Of a stretch of DNA of 64,000 nucleotides, positions 16,925 through 25,451 are shown piece by piece. The first letter of the stretch is position 1. Every line of letters starts with the position of its first letter. The position numbers and the translations under genes are program-made. The notes below the pieces were generated by a model, which was not told where the DNA came from, ran no database searches, and saw only the letters and a list, made by a program, of their open reading frames with translations. The stretch spans positions 5,146,001-5,210,000 of the forward strand of contig NZ_PHHD01000001.1 in the NCBI RefSeq assembly GCF_002813445.1. Direction: 5' to 3'. Source of the DNA: Pseudomonas tolaasii NCPPB 2192 (lineage in GTDB: Bacteria; Pseudomonadota; Gammaproteobacteria; Pseudomonadales; Pseudomonadaceae).

Positions 16925-18088
16925 TCAGAAGCTGCGTGGCAGTTCGAGCAAATGCTCGGCCACGTAAGACAGGATCAAATTGGTCGAGATCGGCGCCACC
17001 TGGTACAGGCGCGTTTCGCGGAATTTGCGCTCAACGTCGTACTCGCAGGCAAAGCCGAAACCGCCGTGGGTTTGCAGGCAGGCGTTGGCCGCTTCCCACG
17101 ACGCCTTGGCCGCCAGGTACTTGGCCATGTTGGCGCTGGCCCCGGCGTTGGCGCCGCTGTCGTATTCCTCGCAGGCGCGCCAGCGCATCAGGTCCGCCGC
17201 TTCGATTTCGATATGGGCTTCGGCAATCGGAAACTGCACGCCCTGGTTCTGCCCAATCGGCCGGCCGAACACCACGCGGTCGCGGGCGTAGGCGCTGGCC
17301 TTCTCGATAAACCAGCGACCATCGCCGATACATTCGGCGGCGATCAGCGTGCGCTCGGCGTTGAGGCCGTCGAGGATGTAGCGAAAGCCCTTGCCCTCCT
17401 CGCCAATCAGGCTGTCGGCGGGCAGTTCGAGGTTGTCAAAGAACAGCTCGTTGGTTTCGTGGTTGACCATGTTGGCGATGGGCTGCACGGTCAGGCCGTT
17501 GCCGATGGCTTCGCGCAGGTCCACCAGGAAAATCGACATGCCGTCGGACTTTTTCTTCACCTCGGCCAGCGGCGTGGTGCGTGCCAGCAGGATCATCAGG
17601 TCGGAATGCTGGATGCGCGAGATCCACACCTTCTGGCCGTTGATCACATATTTGTCACCACGCTTGACGGCGGTGGTCTTGATTTTGGTGGTGTCGGTGC
17701 CGGTGGTGGGCTCGGTCACGCCCATCGACTGCAAGCGCAGTTCGCCACTGGCCAGCTTGGGCAGGTAGAAACGCTTTTGCGCTTCGCTGCCGTGACGCAG
17801 CAGCGTGAACATGTTGTACATCTGGCCGTGCACGGTGCCGGAGTTGCCGCCGCAGCGGTTCACTTCTTCCAGAATAACCGAGGCTTCGGCCAGGCCCAGG
17901 CCGGAGCCGCCGTATTCTTCCGGGATCATCGCCGACAGCCAGCCGGCGTCGGTCAGGGCTTTGACGAAGGCTTCGGGGAAGCCTTTTTCTTCGTCGATCC
18001 TGCGCCAGTAGGCGGCGTCGAATTCGGCGCACAAGGCGCGTACGCCTTCGCGGATGGCGTTGAGCTCTTCATTGTTATTGGGGTTCAT
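16925..18088 (-). CDS. Acyl-CoA dehydrogenase of the itaconate locus
   Basis: A 387-residue FAD-dependent acyl-CoA dehydrogenase. Conserved blocks include AMIPEEYGGSGLGLAEASVI, QSMGVTEPTTGTDTT (flavin/acyl site), KYVINGQKVWISRIQHSD, ANACLQTHGGFGFACEYDVER and the closing RLYQVAPISTNLILSYV. It is the counterpart of the acyl-CoA dehydrogenase in the P. aeruginosa itaconate cluster, where its role is less defined than ict, ich and ccl; it may oxidise a side-chain CoA ester such as methylsuccinyl-CoA. It is operonic with the neighbours on both sides. Confidence 0.85.
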   Translation of the reverse strand: MNPNNNEELNAIREGVRALCAEFDAAYWRRIDEEKGFPEAFVKALTDAGWLSAMIPEEYGGSGLGLAEASVILEEVNRCGGNSGTVHGQMYNMFTLLRHGSEAQKRFYLPKLASGELRLQSMGVTEPTTGTDTTKIKTTAVKRGDKYVINGQKVWISRIQHSDLMILLARTTPLAEVKKKSDGMSIFLVDLREAIGNGLTVQPIANMVNHETNELFFDNLELPADSLIGEEGKGFRYILDGLNAERTLIAAECIGDGRWFIEKASAYARDRVVFGRPIGQNQGVQFPIAEAHIEIEAADLMRWRACEEYDSGANAGASANMAKYLAAKASWEAANACLQTHGGFGFACEYDVERKFRETRLYQVAPISTNLILSYVAEHLLELPRSF

Positions 18089-18109
18089 GTTTCGGCTCTC
18101 CGCCTTTAT

Positions 18110-18928
18110 TTATTCGAAGTGGACGTTTGCTGTCTGCGCCAGGCCGTCCGCATTGCCCGCCCACAACTCGGCCACGCCGTTTTCGGTGATACGCCCACCG
18201 ACTTCAAACGGCTGCGGCGCAATCAGCGGACGCACGCCACGATAGGCAAACCGGCGTACCGTGGCTTCGGGGTGGGCGCGGCAAAACGCGCGCAGGCTCA
18301 AGGTGGCGGTCAGCGGCCCGTGCACCACCAGGCCCGGATAGCCTTCGGTGCCGGTGACGTAGGGGTAGTCGTAGTGAATGCGATGGCCGTTGAAGGTCAC
18401 GGCGCTGTAGCGAAACAACAGGGTGGGCGTAGGGTCGACGGCTTCACGCCATTCGCCCTGCGCGAGTGCTTCGCCACTGCCCTGTTTGGGCGGCGTGGGC
18501 TCGCGGTACACGATGTCCTGCTCTTCGCGGATGGCCAGGCGGCCGTTCTGCGAATAGTCGTGACGCACGGTGACGAACAGCAGCGAGCCGGTGCGGCCGG
18601 TCTTCTCTTCCACCTGGGTGATGGTCGACACGCGAGTGGCCGCTTCACCGGCACGCAGGGCATGAAAGAACTCGATACGCCCGCCGGCCCACATGCGGTT
18701 GCGATTGTCGGCGGGCGGCAGGAACCCGCCGCGGGCCGGGTGGCCATCGGTGCCCAGTGCCGCTTCAGGCACCGGGTCCTGAAAGAAGCACCATTGCCAC
18801 AGGTGCGGCACCTCGGCGCCGTCTTCAGGCACGGCTTCACCGAAGGTGGCGGCAATGCGCTTGAGCAGGTTGTGGCTCAGGTGGTCGTGGGCGGTCTCGC
18901 TTCGGCCGATCCAATCGGTGGCGCTCAT
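18110..18928 (-). CDS. ich: Itaconyl-CoA hydratase (HTD2/FAS1-like dehydratase, MaoC-related)
   Basis: A 272-residue double-hotdog hydratase. The C-terminal half has the hydratase signature RYSAVTFNGHRIHYDYPYV followed by YPGLVVHGPL, with the Asn-His pair and the HG loop that position water. The N-terminal half starts DWIGRSETAHDHLS as in mesaconyl-/itaconyl-CoA hydratases. It hydrates itaconyl-CoA to (S)-citramalyl-CoA, the substrate for Ccl. I chose ATG 18928 with GAGGA upstream; the longer frame runs into the regulatory region. It is the first gene of the catabolic operon, divergent from the LysR gene. Confidence 0.85.
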   Translation of the reverse strand: MSATDWIGRSETAHDHLSHNLLKRIAATFGEAVPEDGAEVPHLWQWCFFQDPVPEAALGTDGHPARGGFLPPADNRNRMWAGGRIEFFHALRAGEAATRVSTITQVEEKTGRTGSLLFVTVRHDYSQNGRLAIREEQDIVYREPTPPKQGSGEALAQGEWREAVDPTPTLLFRYSAVTFNGHRIHYDYPYVTGTEGYPGLVVHGPLTATLSLRAFCRAHPEATVRRFAYRGVRPLIAPQPFEVGGRITENGVAELWAGNADGLAQTANVHFE

Positions 18929-19012
18929 CGGGGGCAGGTCCTCGGGCAGTGAGTGTCTGCCCCGGATCATGCAAGCACCCGCCCGTTCTGAGAATTTGCA
19001 TTTCAATAAACC

Positions 19013-19035
19013 GGCGTTCGGCTATGCTGAACGCC
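19013..19035. promoter_or_regulatory. Candidate ItcR operator between ich and its LysR gene
   Basis: Palindrome GGCGTTC-N9-GAACGCC. Its core TTCGG-N5-CTGAA has the LysR T-N11-A form and matches the dctP upstream box (13287-13311) at all half-site positions but one. It lies 85 bases before the ich start and 70 before the regulator start. Confidence 0.7.
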
Positions 19036-19041
19036 ATTCCC

Positions 19042-19069
19042 TGTGGGAGCTGGCTTGCCTGCTCCCACA
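19042..19069. repeat. Collapsed REP, short hairpin with no variable loop
   Basis: TGTGGGAGC and GCTCCCACA are separated by only ten bases. Apparently a deletion product of a REPIN, inserted between the candidate operator and the LysR gene start. Confidence 0.75.
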
Positions 19070-19104
19070 GGTGATTTTCATCGTTGCCCAAATAGGTGTT
19101 TTGC

Positions 19105-19995
19105 ATGCACTTCGATCTGGCCGACCTGCGCCTGTTTATCCATATCGCCGAATCCCCCAGCCTGACCCAGGGCGCCAAGCGCGCGTTTCTCTCGCCGGCA
19201 GCCGCCAGTGCGCGGGTCAAGGCGTTGGAGGGGCAACTGGACACGCGTCTGCTGTACCGCGACAGCCGTGGCGTAGAGATCACCCCCGCAGGCGAACGCC
19301 TGCTGCACCATGCGCGGCTGATCATGCGCCAGGTGGATTACCTCAAAAGCGAGTTCACCCAGTACGGCGTGGACTCGGCCGGGCATATCCGCATTTTCGC
19401 CAACACCACGGCGGTGACCGAGTTTCTGCCGGAAGTGCTCGCCGGCTTTTTGTCCGCGCGGCCCGGCGTGACCGTTGACCTGCAGGAGCGGTTATCACGC
19501 GACATCGTGCGCGGCGTGCTCGACGGCACCAGCGACATGGGCATCATCGCCGGCCCCGTGGAAGCCTCGGGCTTGCAGGTGCTGCACTTCAGCACCGATC
19601 AACTGGTATTGATCGTGCCCGCCGGGCACCCGTTGGCCGACCAATCCAGCGTCACACTGGAGCAAACCCTCGCTTACCAGCACATCGGCCTGCATGAAGG
19701 CAGTACGTTGCTGAGCTTTTTGCGTGAACACGTAGAGCGGCTGGGCAAGCACTTGTCGTTGCGCATTCAGGTGTCGAGCTTCGAGGCGATTTGCCGGATG
19801 GTCGAGGCCGGCGTGGGCATCGGCATCATTCCCGAATCCGCCGCGGTGCGTCACAGCCGCACCATGCAGTTGGTGACGGTGAAGCTGGATGAGTCATGGG
19901 CAATTCGCGAGCGCAGTATCCTGGTACGCGAACTGGAAGCGCTGCCCGGCACCATTCGGGCGTTGATTGCTACCTTGATGCCCGAAAGCACCTAA
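19105..19995 (+). CDS. itcR: LysR-type regulator of itaconate catabolism (ItcR/RipR-like)
   Basis: A 296-residue LysR protein. The HTH lies at about residues 1-60 (FDLADLRLFIHIAESPSLTQ, then GAKRAFLSPAAASARVKALE), followed by the effector domain with SDMGIIAGPVEASGLQVLHF and the late GVGIGIIPESAAVRHS. In P. aeruginosa the divergent LysR gene at this locus activates the itaconate genes in response to itaconate. I prefer ATG 19105 (AGGTG eight bases upstream) over an in-frame GTG at 19096. Two matching palindromes, before dctP and before ich, are the likely binding sites. Confidence 0.85.
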   Translation: MHFDLADLRLFIHIAESPSLTQGAKRAFLSPAAASARVKALEGQLDTRLLYRDSRGVEITPAGERLLHHARLIMRQVDYLKSEFTQYGVDSAGHIRIFANTTAVTEFLPEVLAGFLSARPGVTVDLQERLSRDIVRGVLDGTSDMGIIAGPVEASGLQVLHFSTDQLVLIVPAGHPLADQSSVTLEQTLAYQHIGLHEGSTLLSFLREHVERLGKHLSLRIQVSSFEAICRMVEAGVGIGIIPESAAVRHSRTMQLVTVKLDESWAIRERSILVRELEALPGTIRALIATLMPEST

Positions 19996-20028
19996 GCTCA
20001 ACAGTCACCTTGCCAGAGGAGACTCCCC

Positions 20029-20517
20029 ATGCAGTTAGAAGGATCCTGCCATTGCGGCGCCGTAACGTTCAGCCTCGAGAGCGCCCACCCTTACCCGTAC
20101 CAGCGTTGCTATTGCTCGATCTGCCGCAAGACCCAGGGCGGCGGCGGTTATGCGATCAACCTGGCCGGTGATACGGCCAGTTTGAAGGTGCGCGGGCGCA
20201 AGCAGATTTCGATCTACCACGCCCGGCTCAAACCGGACGGCGCCAGCCGTGCCCATGCGAGCACCGCCGAACGGCACTTTTGCTCGCAATGCGGCAGCGC
20301 CCTGTGGCTGTTCAGCCCGGAATGGCCGGAGTTAATCCACCCGTTTGCCTCGGCCATCGACACGCCGCTGCCGGTGCCGCCGGAGCACACACACCTGATG
20401 CTTGGCTCGAAAGCGCCGTGGGTTGAAGTCAGCGTGCGCAAGGGCGACCTGCAGTTCGACGAATACCCCGAAGAATCCATCGCCCAATGGCATGAGCGAT
20501 TGGGACTGGTGCGTTAA
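20029..20517 (+). CDS. GFA family (CENP-V/GFA zinc-binding) protein
   Basis: A 162-residue protein with the GFA zinc pattern: C-H-C at residues 7-9 (SCHCGAVTF), CYCSICRKTQGG about 20 residues later, and FCSQCGSALW in the second half, giving the two zinc sites of the fold. The family is named after glutathione-dependent formaldehyde-activating enzyme, but most members have no proven activity. GAGGAG lies shortly before the ATG. It follows the LysR gene on the same strand with a 33-base gap; whether it belongs to that unit is unclear. Confidence 0.85.
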   Translation: MQLEGSCHCGAVTFSLESAHPYPYQRCYCSICRKTQGGGGYAINLAGDTASLKVRGRKQISIYHARLKPDGASRAHASTAERHFCSQCGSALWLFSPEWPELIHPFASAIDTPLPVPPEHTHLMLGSKAPWVEVSVRKGDLQFDEYPEESIAQWHERLGLVR

Positions 20518-20519
20518 CA

Positions 20520-20554
20520 GTCTTTGACAGTTTCCCGACAAAGCTCTCAAAGAC
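20520..20554. promoter_or_regulatory. Inverted repeat after the GFA gene
   Basis: Perfect 8-base inverted repeat GTCTTTGA / TCAAAGAC with a 19-base spacer, in the gap before the serine-hydrolase-like gene. There is no T tract, so an operator is more likely than a terminator; no binding protein is known. Confidence 0.35.
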
Positions 20555-20611
20555 CGCTGTACGCCTGCGCCCTAGCATTCGAGCATCCAAACCACCATTC
20601 GGGTGCTCTTC

Positions 20612-22435
20612 ATGTTTCGCACATTGCGCGGTATTCCGCTGCTGGGTTGTCTGCTGGGCAGCATGGGTTGCCACATGCAACCCCCTGCCCCGCCGCCGAT
20701 TCAAAAGGGTGACTACAGCGCGATCATCCGTTACCTGCAGGCGCGCATTCCCAAGGACATGGCCCGGGAGAATGTGGCCGGGCTGTCGATTGCGCTGGTC
20801 AATGGCCAGGAGCTGATCTGGGCGCGGGGTTTCGGCCTGGCGGACAAGGCCCAGGGTGTGCCGGTGACGGCCAACACGGCATTCCGCGCCGGCGGCATCT
20901 CCAAACTGCTCACCGCGACGGCGGCGCTGCAGTTGGTGGAGAAACAACGACTGCGCCTGGATGATCCCATCCAGCAAACCCTGCGCGAGTTCTACGTGCG
21001 CTCGCGCTTTCACACCGACCAGGCGGCCGCCGACCGCGACATCACCCTGCGCCGTCTACTCAGCCACCAATCCGGCCTGCCCAGCGAACACCTGCGCGAC
21101 CTGCGCAGCAGTTACGCCATGGGCCAGATGCCGATGCGCGTCTCCGGCGTGTGGCTGAGCAGTCCACCGGGCTCCCAGGTGGCGTACTCCAACCTTGGCT
21201 ACTCGCTGGTGGGCGCGGCCATCGAGCGCAGCAGCGGCAAAAGCTTCGAAGCGCAGTTGCAAAGCGGCCTGCTCAAACCGCTGGAAATGAACCAGTCGAG
21301 TTTTGTCGGCACCGGCACGCAACTGAGCTTTCGCGCCATGGGTTATGAGGATGGCGTCGCCAGCACCGACGCCCAGGTGCGCGATCTCGCTTCCGGTGGC
21401 CTGTGGTCCAGCCCTAAAGACTTGAGCCACTTCGTGCAGATGCTGTTCGCCAATGGCTTCTATAAAGGCAAGCAACTGGTGAGCAACGCTTCAATCGACG
21501 AGATGTTCACCCAGCAGAACACCGGCAACGCACTCGACTTCGACTGCCAGATGGGCCTGGGCTGGTTTCTGGCGCCGTGCGGTGACGAGCCGGTGGGCCC
21601 CGGCGTACGGAGCTTCCAGCACAGCGGTGGTGGTGATGATTTCGCCGCGCAATTGACGGTGCTGCCGGACCAGCAACTGGCGGTGATCATCATGGCCAAC
21701 GACAGCAACGCCGAGGACATGGTGGTGTCGTTGTCCACCGAAGCCTTGCGCCTGATGTTGCAGGCGCAAACCGGCCACGCCGTGTGTGCCGAGGACTGTC
21801 ACAAGCCGGGCCTGGGGCTCAAATTGCGCCAGGTCCCGGCCGCGGTCGACCGCAAGCGTCTGGCCGGGTTCTATGCCACGGCCTGGGGGGTGTTCCGGAT
21901 CAAGAACGAGGGTGACCGGCTGTCCGGCGAACTCGCGGGCTTTGATTTCGAGCTGGTTCGTGACGACCAGGGCTGGCTGCGCGCGCAGAAAAAAGTCCTC
22001 GGTTTCTGGCACAAGGACCTTGGCGAACTGGGGCGCGTGCAGTTAGACGTTGTCACCGTGCAGGGCCGGCAGATGCTCACGGCCCGCAGCAACGGTCAGC
22101 GCATCGCCATTGGCGAACGTGTCGACGCCCAACCGCTGCCCTCCGCCTGGGCCGACACCATCGGCACCTACCAAGTGCTCAGCACCCATGAGCCCGACGC
22201 CCCGTTGAGCGGCATCAGCGTGAGGCTGGAGGACGGTTTTCTGGTGATTCGCGGCCAACTGCATGGCGAGCCGCTGACCGATTACATCCTGCTCCCTGTC
22301 GACAACGCCCACGCAGTGCTGGCCGGCAATGGCTACGGCCTGGGCGACACCGTAAGCCGCCAGATCAACGGCCTCAGTGCTTCAGGCTACTCCTTCAAAC
22401 GCACGAACTCCCTGCAAAAAAACCTGATTTTCTAA
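20612..22435 (+). CDS. Beta-lactamase/serine-hydrolase-fold lipoprotein lacking the nucleophile serine
   Basis: A 607-residue protein of the class C beta-lactamase/penicillin-binding fold with a lipoprotein-like start (candidate cysteines at 13 and 20). The usual SxxK motif in the FRxGSxSK context reads FRAGGISK here, so the nucleophile position is G95 while K98 is kept. The YxN motif (Y192-S-N194) and a C-terminal HSG motif (QHSGGGDDF) are present. About 220 extra C-terminal residues form a second, beta-rich domain of the type appended to such esterases. It probably lacks standard hydrolase activity and may be a binding protein. GGGTG precedes ATG 20612; mipA-like gene follows 16 bases later. 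Confidence 0.8.
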   Translation: MFRTLRGIPLLGCLLGSMGCHMQPPAPPPIQKGDYSAIIRYLQARIPKDMARENVAGLSIALVNGQELIWARGFGLADKAQGVPVTANTAFRAGGISKLLTATAALQLVEKQRLRLDDPIQQTLREFYVRSRFHTDQAAADRDITLRRLLSHQSGLPSEHLRDLRSSYAMGQMPMRVSGVWLSSPPGSQVAYSNLGYSLVGAAIERSSGKSFEAQLQSGLLKPLEMNQSSFVGTGTQLSFRAMGYEDGVASTDAQVRDLASGGLWSSPKDLSHFVQMLFANGFYKGKQLVSNASIDEMFTQQNTGNALDFDCQMGLGWFLAPCGDEPVGPGVRSFQHSGGGDDFAAQLTVLPDQQLAVIIMANDSNAEDMVVSLSTEALRLMLQAQTGHAVCAEDCHKPGLGLKLRQVPAAVDRKRLAGFYATAWGVFRIKNEGDRLSGELAGFDFELVRDDQGWLRAQKKVLGFWHKDLGELGRVQLDVVTVQGRQMLTARSNGQRIAIGERVDAQPLPSAWADTIGTYQVLSTHEPDAPLSGISVRLEDGFLVIRGQLHGEPLTDYILLPVDNAHAVLAGNGYGLGDTVSRQINGLSASGYSFKRTNSLQKNLIF

Positions 22436-22451
22436 CCCGGACGAACACCTG

Positions 22452-23243
22452 ATGCGCTCAAAAAACCTCTGCCTGTCTTTCACCTCGTTGTGCCTGCTGG
22501 CCGCCGCCGACACCGCGATTGCCGAAGACTGGCAATACAGCCTCCAGGCGGGCATCGCCAACGCGCCGCGCTACAGCGGCAGTGACGAACGCACCACCGC
22601 ACCGCTGCTGGGTGGCAAGGTGGTCAGCCCCTGGGGAGTTTTCCTCGACACCGACAAAGGCCTGGGTTGGGGCTATGAAGGCCACGCCTTGAGCTTTTCT
22701 GCCTATGTGGGCGCCAGCGACTCACGCAAGGATAAAAACCAGACCCTGCATGCCGGCTCAAAGCGCCTCAAGGGCATGGGCGAGATCAAAGCCCGCCCGC
22801 AACTGGGGGTCAGCGCCAGCTATAACCTGGGCGGCGTGATCGCCGGCGCAACGCTTGAGCACGCGCTGAAAGAAGACGACCACAAAGACACCGGCAAGGC
22901 CTACACCCACCTGGAACTCAGCCTGGGCACCAACCTGTACGAGGGCCGCTACGGCTCCCTCGACGCCAGCCTCAACAGCCACTTCGGCGACCGCAACTAC
23001 TTGCAGACCTGGTACGGCGTGACCACCGGCCAGGCGGCGCAAAGCCGCTTCAAGGCCTACAAGGCCGGTGCAGGCAATATCAGCAATGGCATGAACCTGG
23101 TGTGGAGCTTGCCGATCAGCGAGCACACCCAGTTCTCGACTTTGCTGGATGTGCAGTACCTGGCGGATGAAGCGGGCAAAAGCCCGATTGTGGAGCGGCG
23201 GTTGCAGACGTCGGTGATGGGGATGGTGGAATACACCTTTTAA
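22452..23243 (+). CDS. MipA/OmpV family outer-membrane protein
   Basis: A 263-residue precursor with a signal peptide ending AIA (about 24). The mature protein begins with a MipA/OmpV-type beta-barrel start (WQYSLQAGIANAPRYSGSDE), then PLLGGKVVSPWGVFLDTDKGLGW-type strands, and ends with an aromatic residue (VEYTF) as outer-membrane barrels do. MipA scaffolds murein hydrolases and synthases; OmpV relatives are porin-like. It lies 16 bases after the nucleophile-less beta-lactamase-fold lipoprotein on the same strand, so both may act together at the cell envelope. Confidence 0.88.
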   Translation: MRSKNLCLSFTSLCLLAAADTAIAEDWQYSLQAGIANAPRYSGSDERTTAPLLGGKVVSPWGVFLDTDKGLGWGYEGHALSFSAYVGASDSRKDKNQTLHAGSKRLKGMGEIKARPQLGVSASYNLGGVIAGATLEHALKEDDHKDTGKAYTHLELSLGTNLYEGRYGSLDASLNSHFGDRNYLQTWYGVTTGQAAQSRFKAYKAGAGNISNGMNLVWSLPISEHTQFSTLLDVQYLADEAGKSPIVERRLQTSVMGMVEYTF

Positions 23244-23263
23244 TCAGCTGGCCCAATTAAACC

Positions 23264-23291
23264 TGTGGGAGCTGGCTTGCCAGCTCCCACA
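23264..23291. repeat. Minimal REP hairpin (no variable loop)
   Basis: TGTGGGAGCTGGC-TT-GCCAGCTCCCACA: a perfect 13-base stem. It looks like a REPIN reduced to its two arm tips, and it separates convergent genes where it may also act as a weak terminator. Confidence 0.8.
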
Positions 23292-23308
23292 TTAGAGTTT
23301 TCACACGG

Positions 23309-24586
23309 TTATTCGGCATACGCCCACGTCATCCGGAACGATGCCCCGCCCCACTCCGAGTCCAGCACTTCGACCTGCCCGCCATGCCATTGGCTGACCC
23401 GCTGCACCAGCGCAAGCCCCAGCCCGAACCCGCCCGTGCGACGGTCGCGGCTGGCATCAAGGCGCATAAATGGCTCGAAAATCTTCGCCCGGCCTTCCAG
23501 CGGCACTCCCGGGCCATCATCACTGACGCGCACTTCATAACCGCTGCCAAATTTGACCAGCGACACCTCTACCCGTCGCTCGGCGTAGCGAATCGCGTTG
23601 CGCAGCAGGTTGATCACCGCGCGCGCCATAAAACGCGGTTCGATCTGGATAAAGTCGACCTCACACGTGCGCAGCGACAACTGCACCCCTGCAGCCTCGG
23701 CTTCCAGGGCCACGCTGCCGATCACGCTGTCGAGCCAGCTGTGGGCTTCGATATTCTCCCGGGTCACTTGAGTGGCGCCGCGCTCCAGGCTGGCATACGT
23801 CAGCAGCTCGGAAACCATTTCTTCCAGTTCGCCGAGGTCGGCGTACATGTCGGCAATCAGTTCGCGGCTTTGGCGCGGGTCAGCCTGCTGCTTGAGTTGG
23901 TCGAGTTCGAACGACAGTCGCGCAATGGGCGTACGCAATTCATGGGACACCGCGTTGGTCAGTTCGCGCTGATTGGCGATCAGGCTTTCGATGCGCTCGG
24001 CCATCTGGTTGAAGTGCCCGGCCAGCTCGCGCACGGTCGAGCGGCGTGGCAGCAGGATGCGCGAGCCGAGGTCGTTGTCGCCGAACCGTTGCGCGGCCAG
24101 GCGGATATGCTCCAGGTCGCGCCAGTGGGGCCGTACCCAGAAATACAGCACAATCGCCAGGCTCACGCCGAGGAAGCCGTAAGCCCACAGGTACAACCAC
24201 TTGGGTTCCTCGGGCAACTTGATGTCCAGCAGTTGCGGGCCGCCGTCAATGTTGGTGATGAACTCCATGAAGTCTCCGCGCACCACCAACTGGCCATCGG
24301 CGAGGAGTTTCTGCTCGCGCTCCGTCAACGCCAGGCTGTCGCGCTGCACCAACTGCAGGTGCAAACCGTAATGGGGCTGCAGCTCGGCCAGGCGTGCCTC
24401 GCGTGCGGCACCCTGCAGCGGACGCAGTTGCTCCACCACGCCATACGCCGGGCCACGCAGGGCCTCGCGGTTATAAACCTCATTGGCCTCCGGCAGCAGT
24501 TCGTCGAAGGTGTAGTTGACCAGCCAGATGGCCCCTGCCAACCCCAGCGCCAGAATCACATAGAGGCGCAGAAACAGCCGCAGCAT
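23309..24586 (-). CDS. rstB: RstB-like sensor histidine kinase
   Basis: A 425-residue inner-membrane kinase. Membrane segments at about 5-25 and 132-151 flank a periplasmic domain of about 105 residues. The HAMP region follows, then the H box with H215 in AVSHELRTP, the N box NLLRNAIRYA, DDGPGVP (G1) and GGFGLGLALV (G2). The arrangement and periplasmic size fit RstB, which in enterobacteria works with RstA downstream of PhoQ signals. Its ATG directly follows the regulator gene (no intergenic base), so both are translated as a unit. The cue here is unknown. Confidence 0.9.
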   Translation of the reverse strand: MLRLFLRLYVILALGLAGAIWLVNYTFDELLPEANEVYNREALRGPAYGVVEQLRPLQGAAREARLAELQPHYGLHLQLVQRDSLALTEREQKLLADGQLVVRGDFMEFITNIDGGPQLLDIKLPEEPKWLYLWAYGFLGVSLAIVLYFWVRPHWRDLEHIRLAAQRFGDNDLGSRILLPRRSTVRELAGHFNQMAERIESLIANQRELTNAVSHELRTPIARLSFELDQLKQQADPRQSRELIADMYADLGELEEMVSELLTYASLERGATQVTRENIEAHSWLDSVIGSVALEAEAAGVQLSLRTCEVDFIQIEPRFMARAVINLLRNAIRYAERRVEVSLVKFGSGYEVRVSDDGPGVPLEGRAKIFEPFMRLDASRDRRTGGFGLGLALVQRVSQWHGGQVEVLDSEWGGASFRMTWAYAE

Positions 24587-25294
24587 CTAGACCTCCCACG
24601 CAAACGGGTTGAACAGATACCCCTTGCCCCAGATGGTCTTGATGCACACCGGTTCGCGCGGGTTGTCATTGAGCTTGCCGCGCAGCTTGCTGATGTACAC
24701 GTCGACACTGCGGTTCAAGCCGTCGAAGGCAATGCCGCGCATGCGGTTGAGGATGTCGTCGCGCGAAAGAATGGTGCCGGAATTGCTTGCCAGCAGCCAC
24801 AGCAGCTCGAATTCCATGGTGGTGAGGTCGATCTTGTCATCGCCCAGGCTGACCACCCGGCAACTGCGGTCGATCGACAAACGCCCAAACTCCAGGGACC
24901 CGCGCACCGTCGGCTCGGGCACCTGGCGGCGCTGCAGGGCGCGCAGCCGGGCGAGCAGCACCGGTGGCTTGATCGGTTTGATCACGTAGTCGTCGGCACC
25001 GGATTCCAGGCCGAGAATATGGTCGAGGTCGTCTTCCTTGGCGGTCAGGATGACAATGGGCGTGTCGGACACGTTGCGAATTTCACGGCACACGTGCAGG
25101 CCGCTCTGGCCCGGCAACATCAGGTCGAGCACGACGATTTTCGGTTTGAAGTCCAGAAACGCCGCCAGGGCTTCATCGCCCCGGTGCACCACGCGCACCT
25201 CGAAGCCGTGTTGCGACAGAAAATGCGCGATCAGCCCAGCCAGCTTTTCGTCGTCCTCAACGAGCAGGACCTTGCCCAGACCCAGGTTTTCCAT
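24587..25294 (-). CDS. rstA: RstA-like OmpR-family response regulator
   Basis: A 235-residue regulator. The receiver domain has acidic D14/D15 and phospho-acceptor D57 (VVLDLMLPG), with conserved T and K (LTAKEDDL, IKPIKPP). The C-terminal winged helix ends with NRSVDVYISKLRGKL and IKTIWGKGYLFNPFAWE, a tail very like enterobacterial RstA. It precedes rstB in the same operon. The long gap upstream (25295-25451), shared with the divergent MFS gene, is the likely control region. Confidence 0.92.
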   Translation of the reverse strand: MENLGLGKVLLVEDDEKLAGLIAHFLSQHGFEVRVVHRGDEALAAFLDFKPKIVVLDLMLPGQSGLHVCREIRNVSDTPIVILTAKEDDLDHILGLESGADDYVIKPIKPPVLLARLRALQRRQVPEPTVRGSLEFGRLSIDRSCRVVSLGDDKIDLTTMEFELLWLLASNSGTILSRDDILNRMRGIAFDGLNRSVDVYISKLRGKLNDNPREPVCIKTIWGKGYLFNPFAWEV

Positions 25295-25451
25295 AAATTC
25301 TCAGTGTGCAAGCGCGGATTGAAGTGCAGGCATTATAGGTGGCAAGCTGGCCAACAGAAGCCGCCGGCCATTGCGGCCCGACGAAGCTTCATGCTTTTAA
25401 GAGTTTTTAACAAAAAGCCCGCAGTCTTTAACGCCACTGACAGGGAGAGGT

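Noticed and set aside
16790..18952. A 720-codon frame opposite the acyl-CoA dehydrogenase and ich
   Set aside because: It spans two real genes and their gap and has no domain; a bias artefact.
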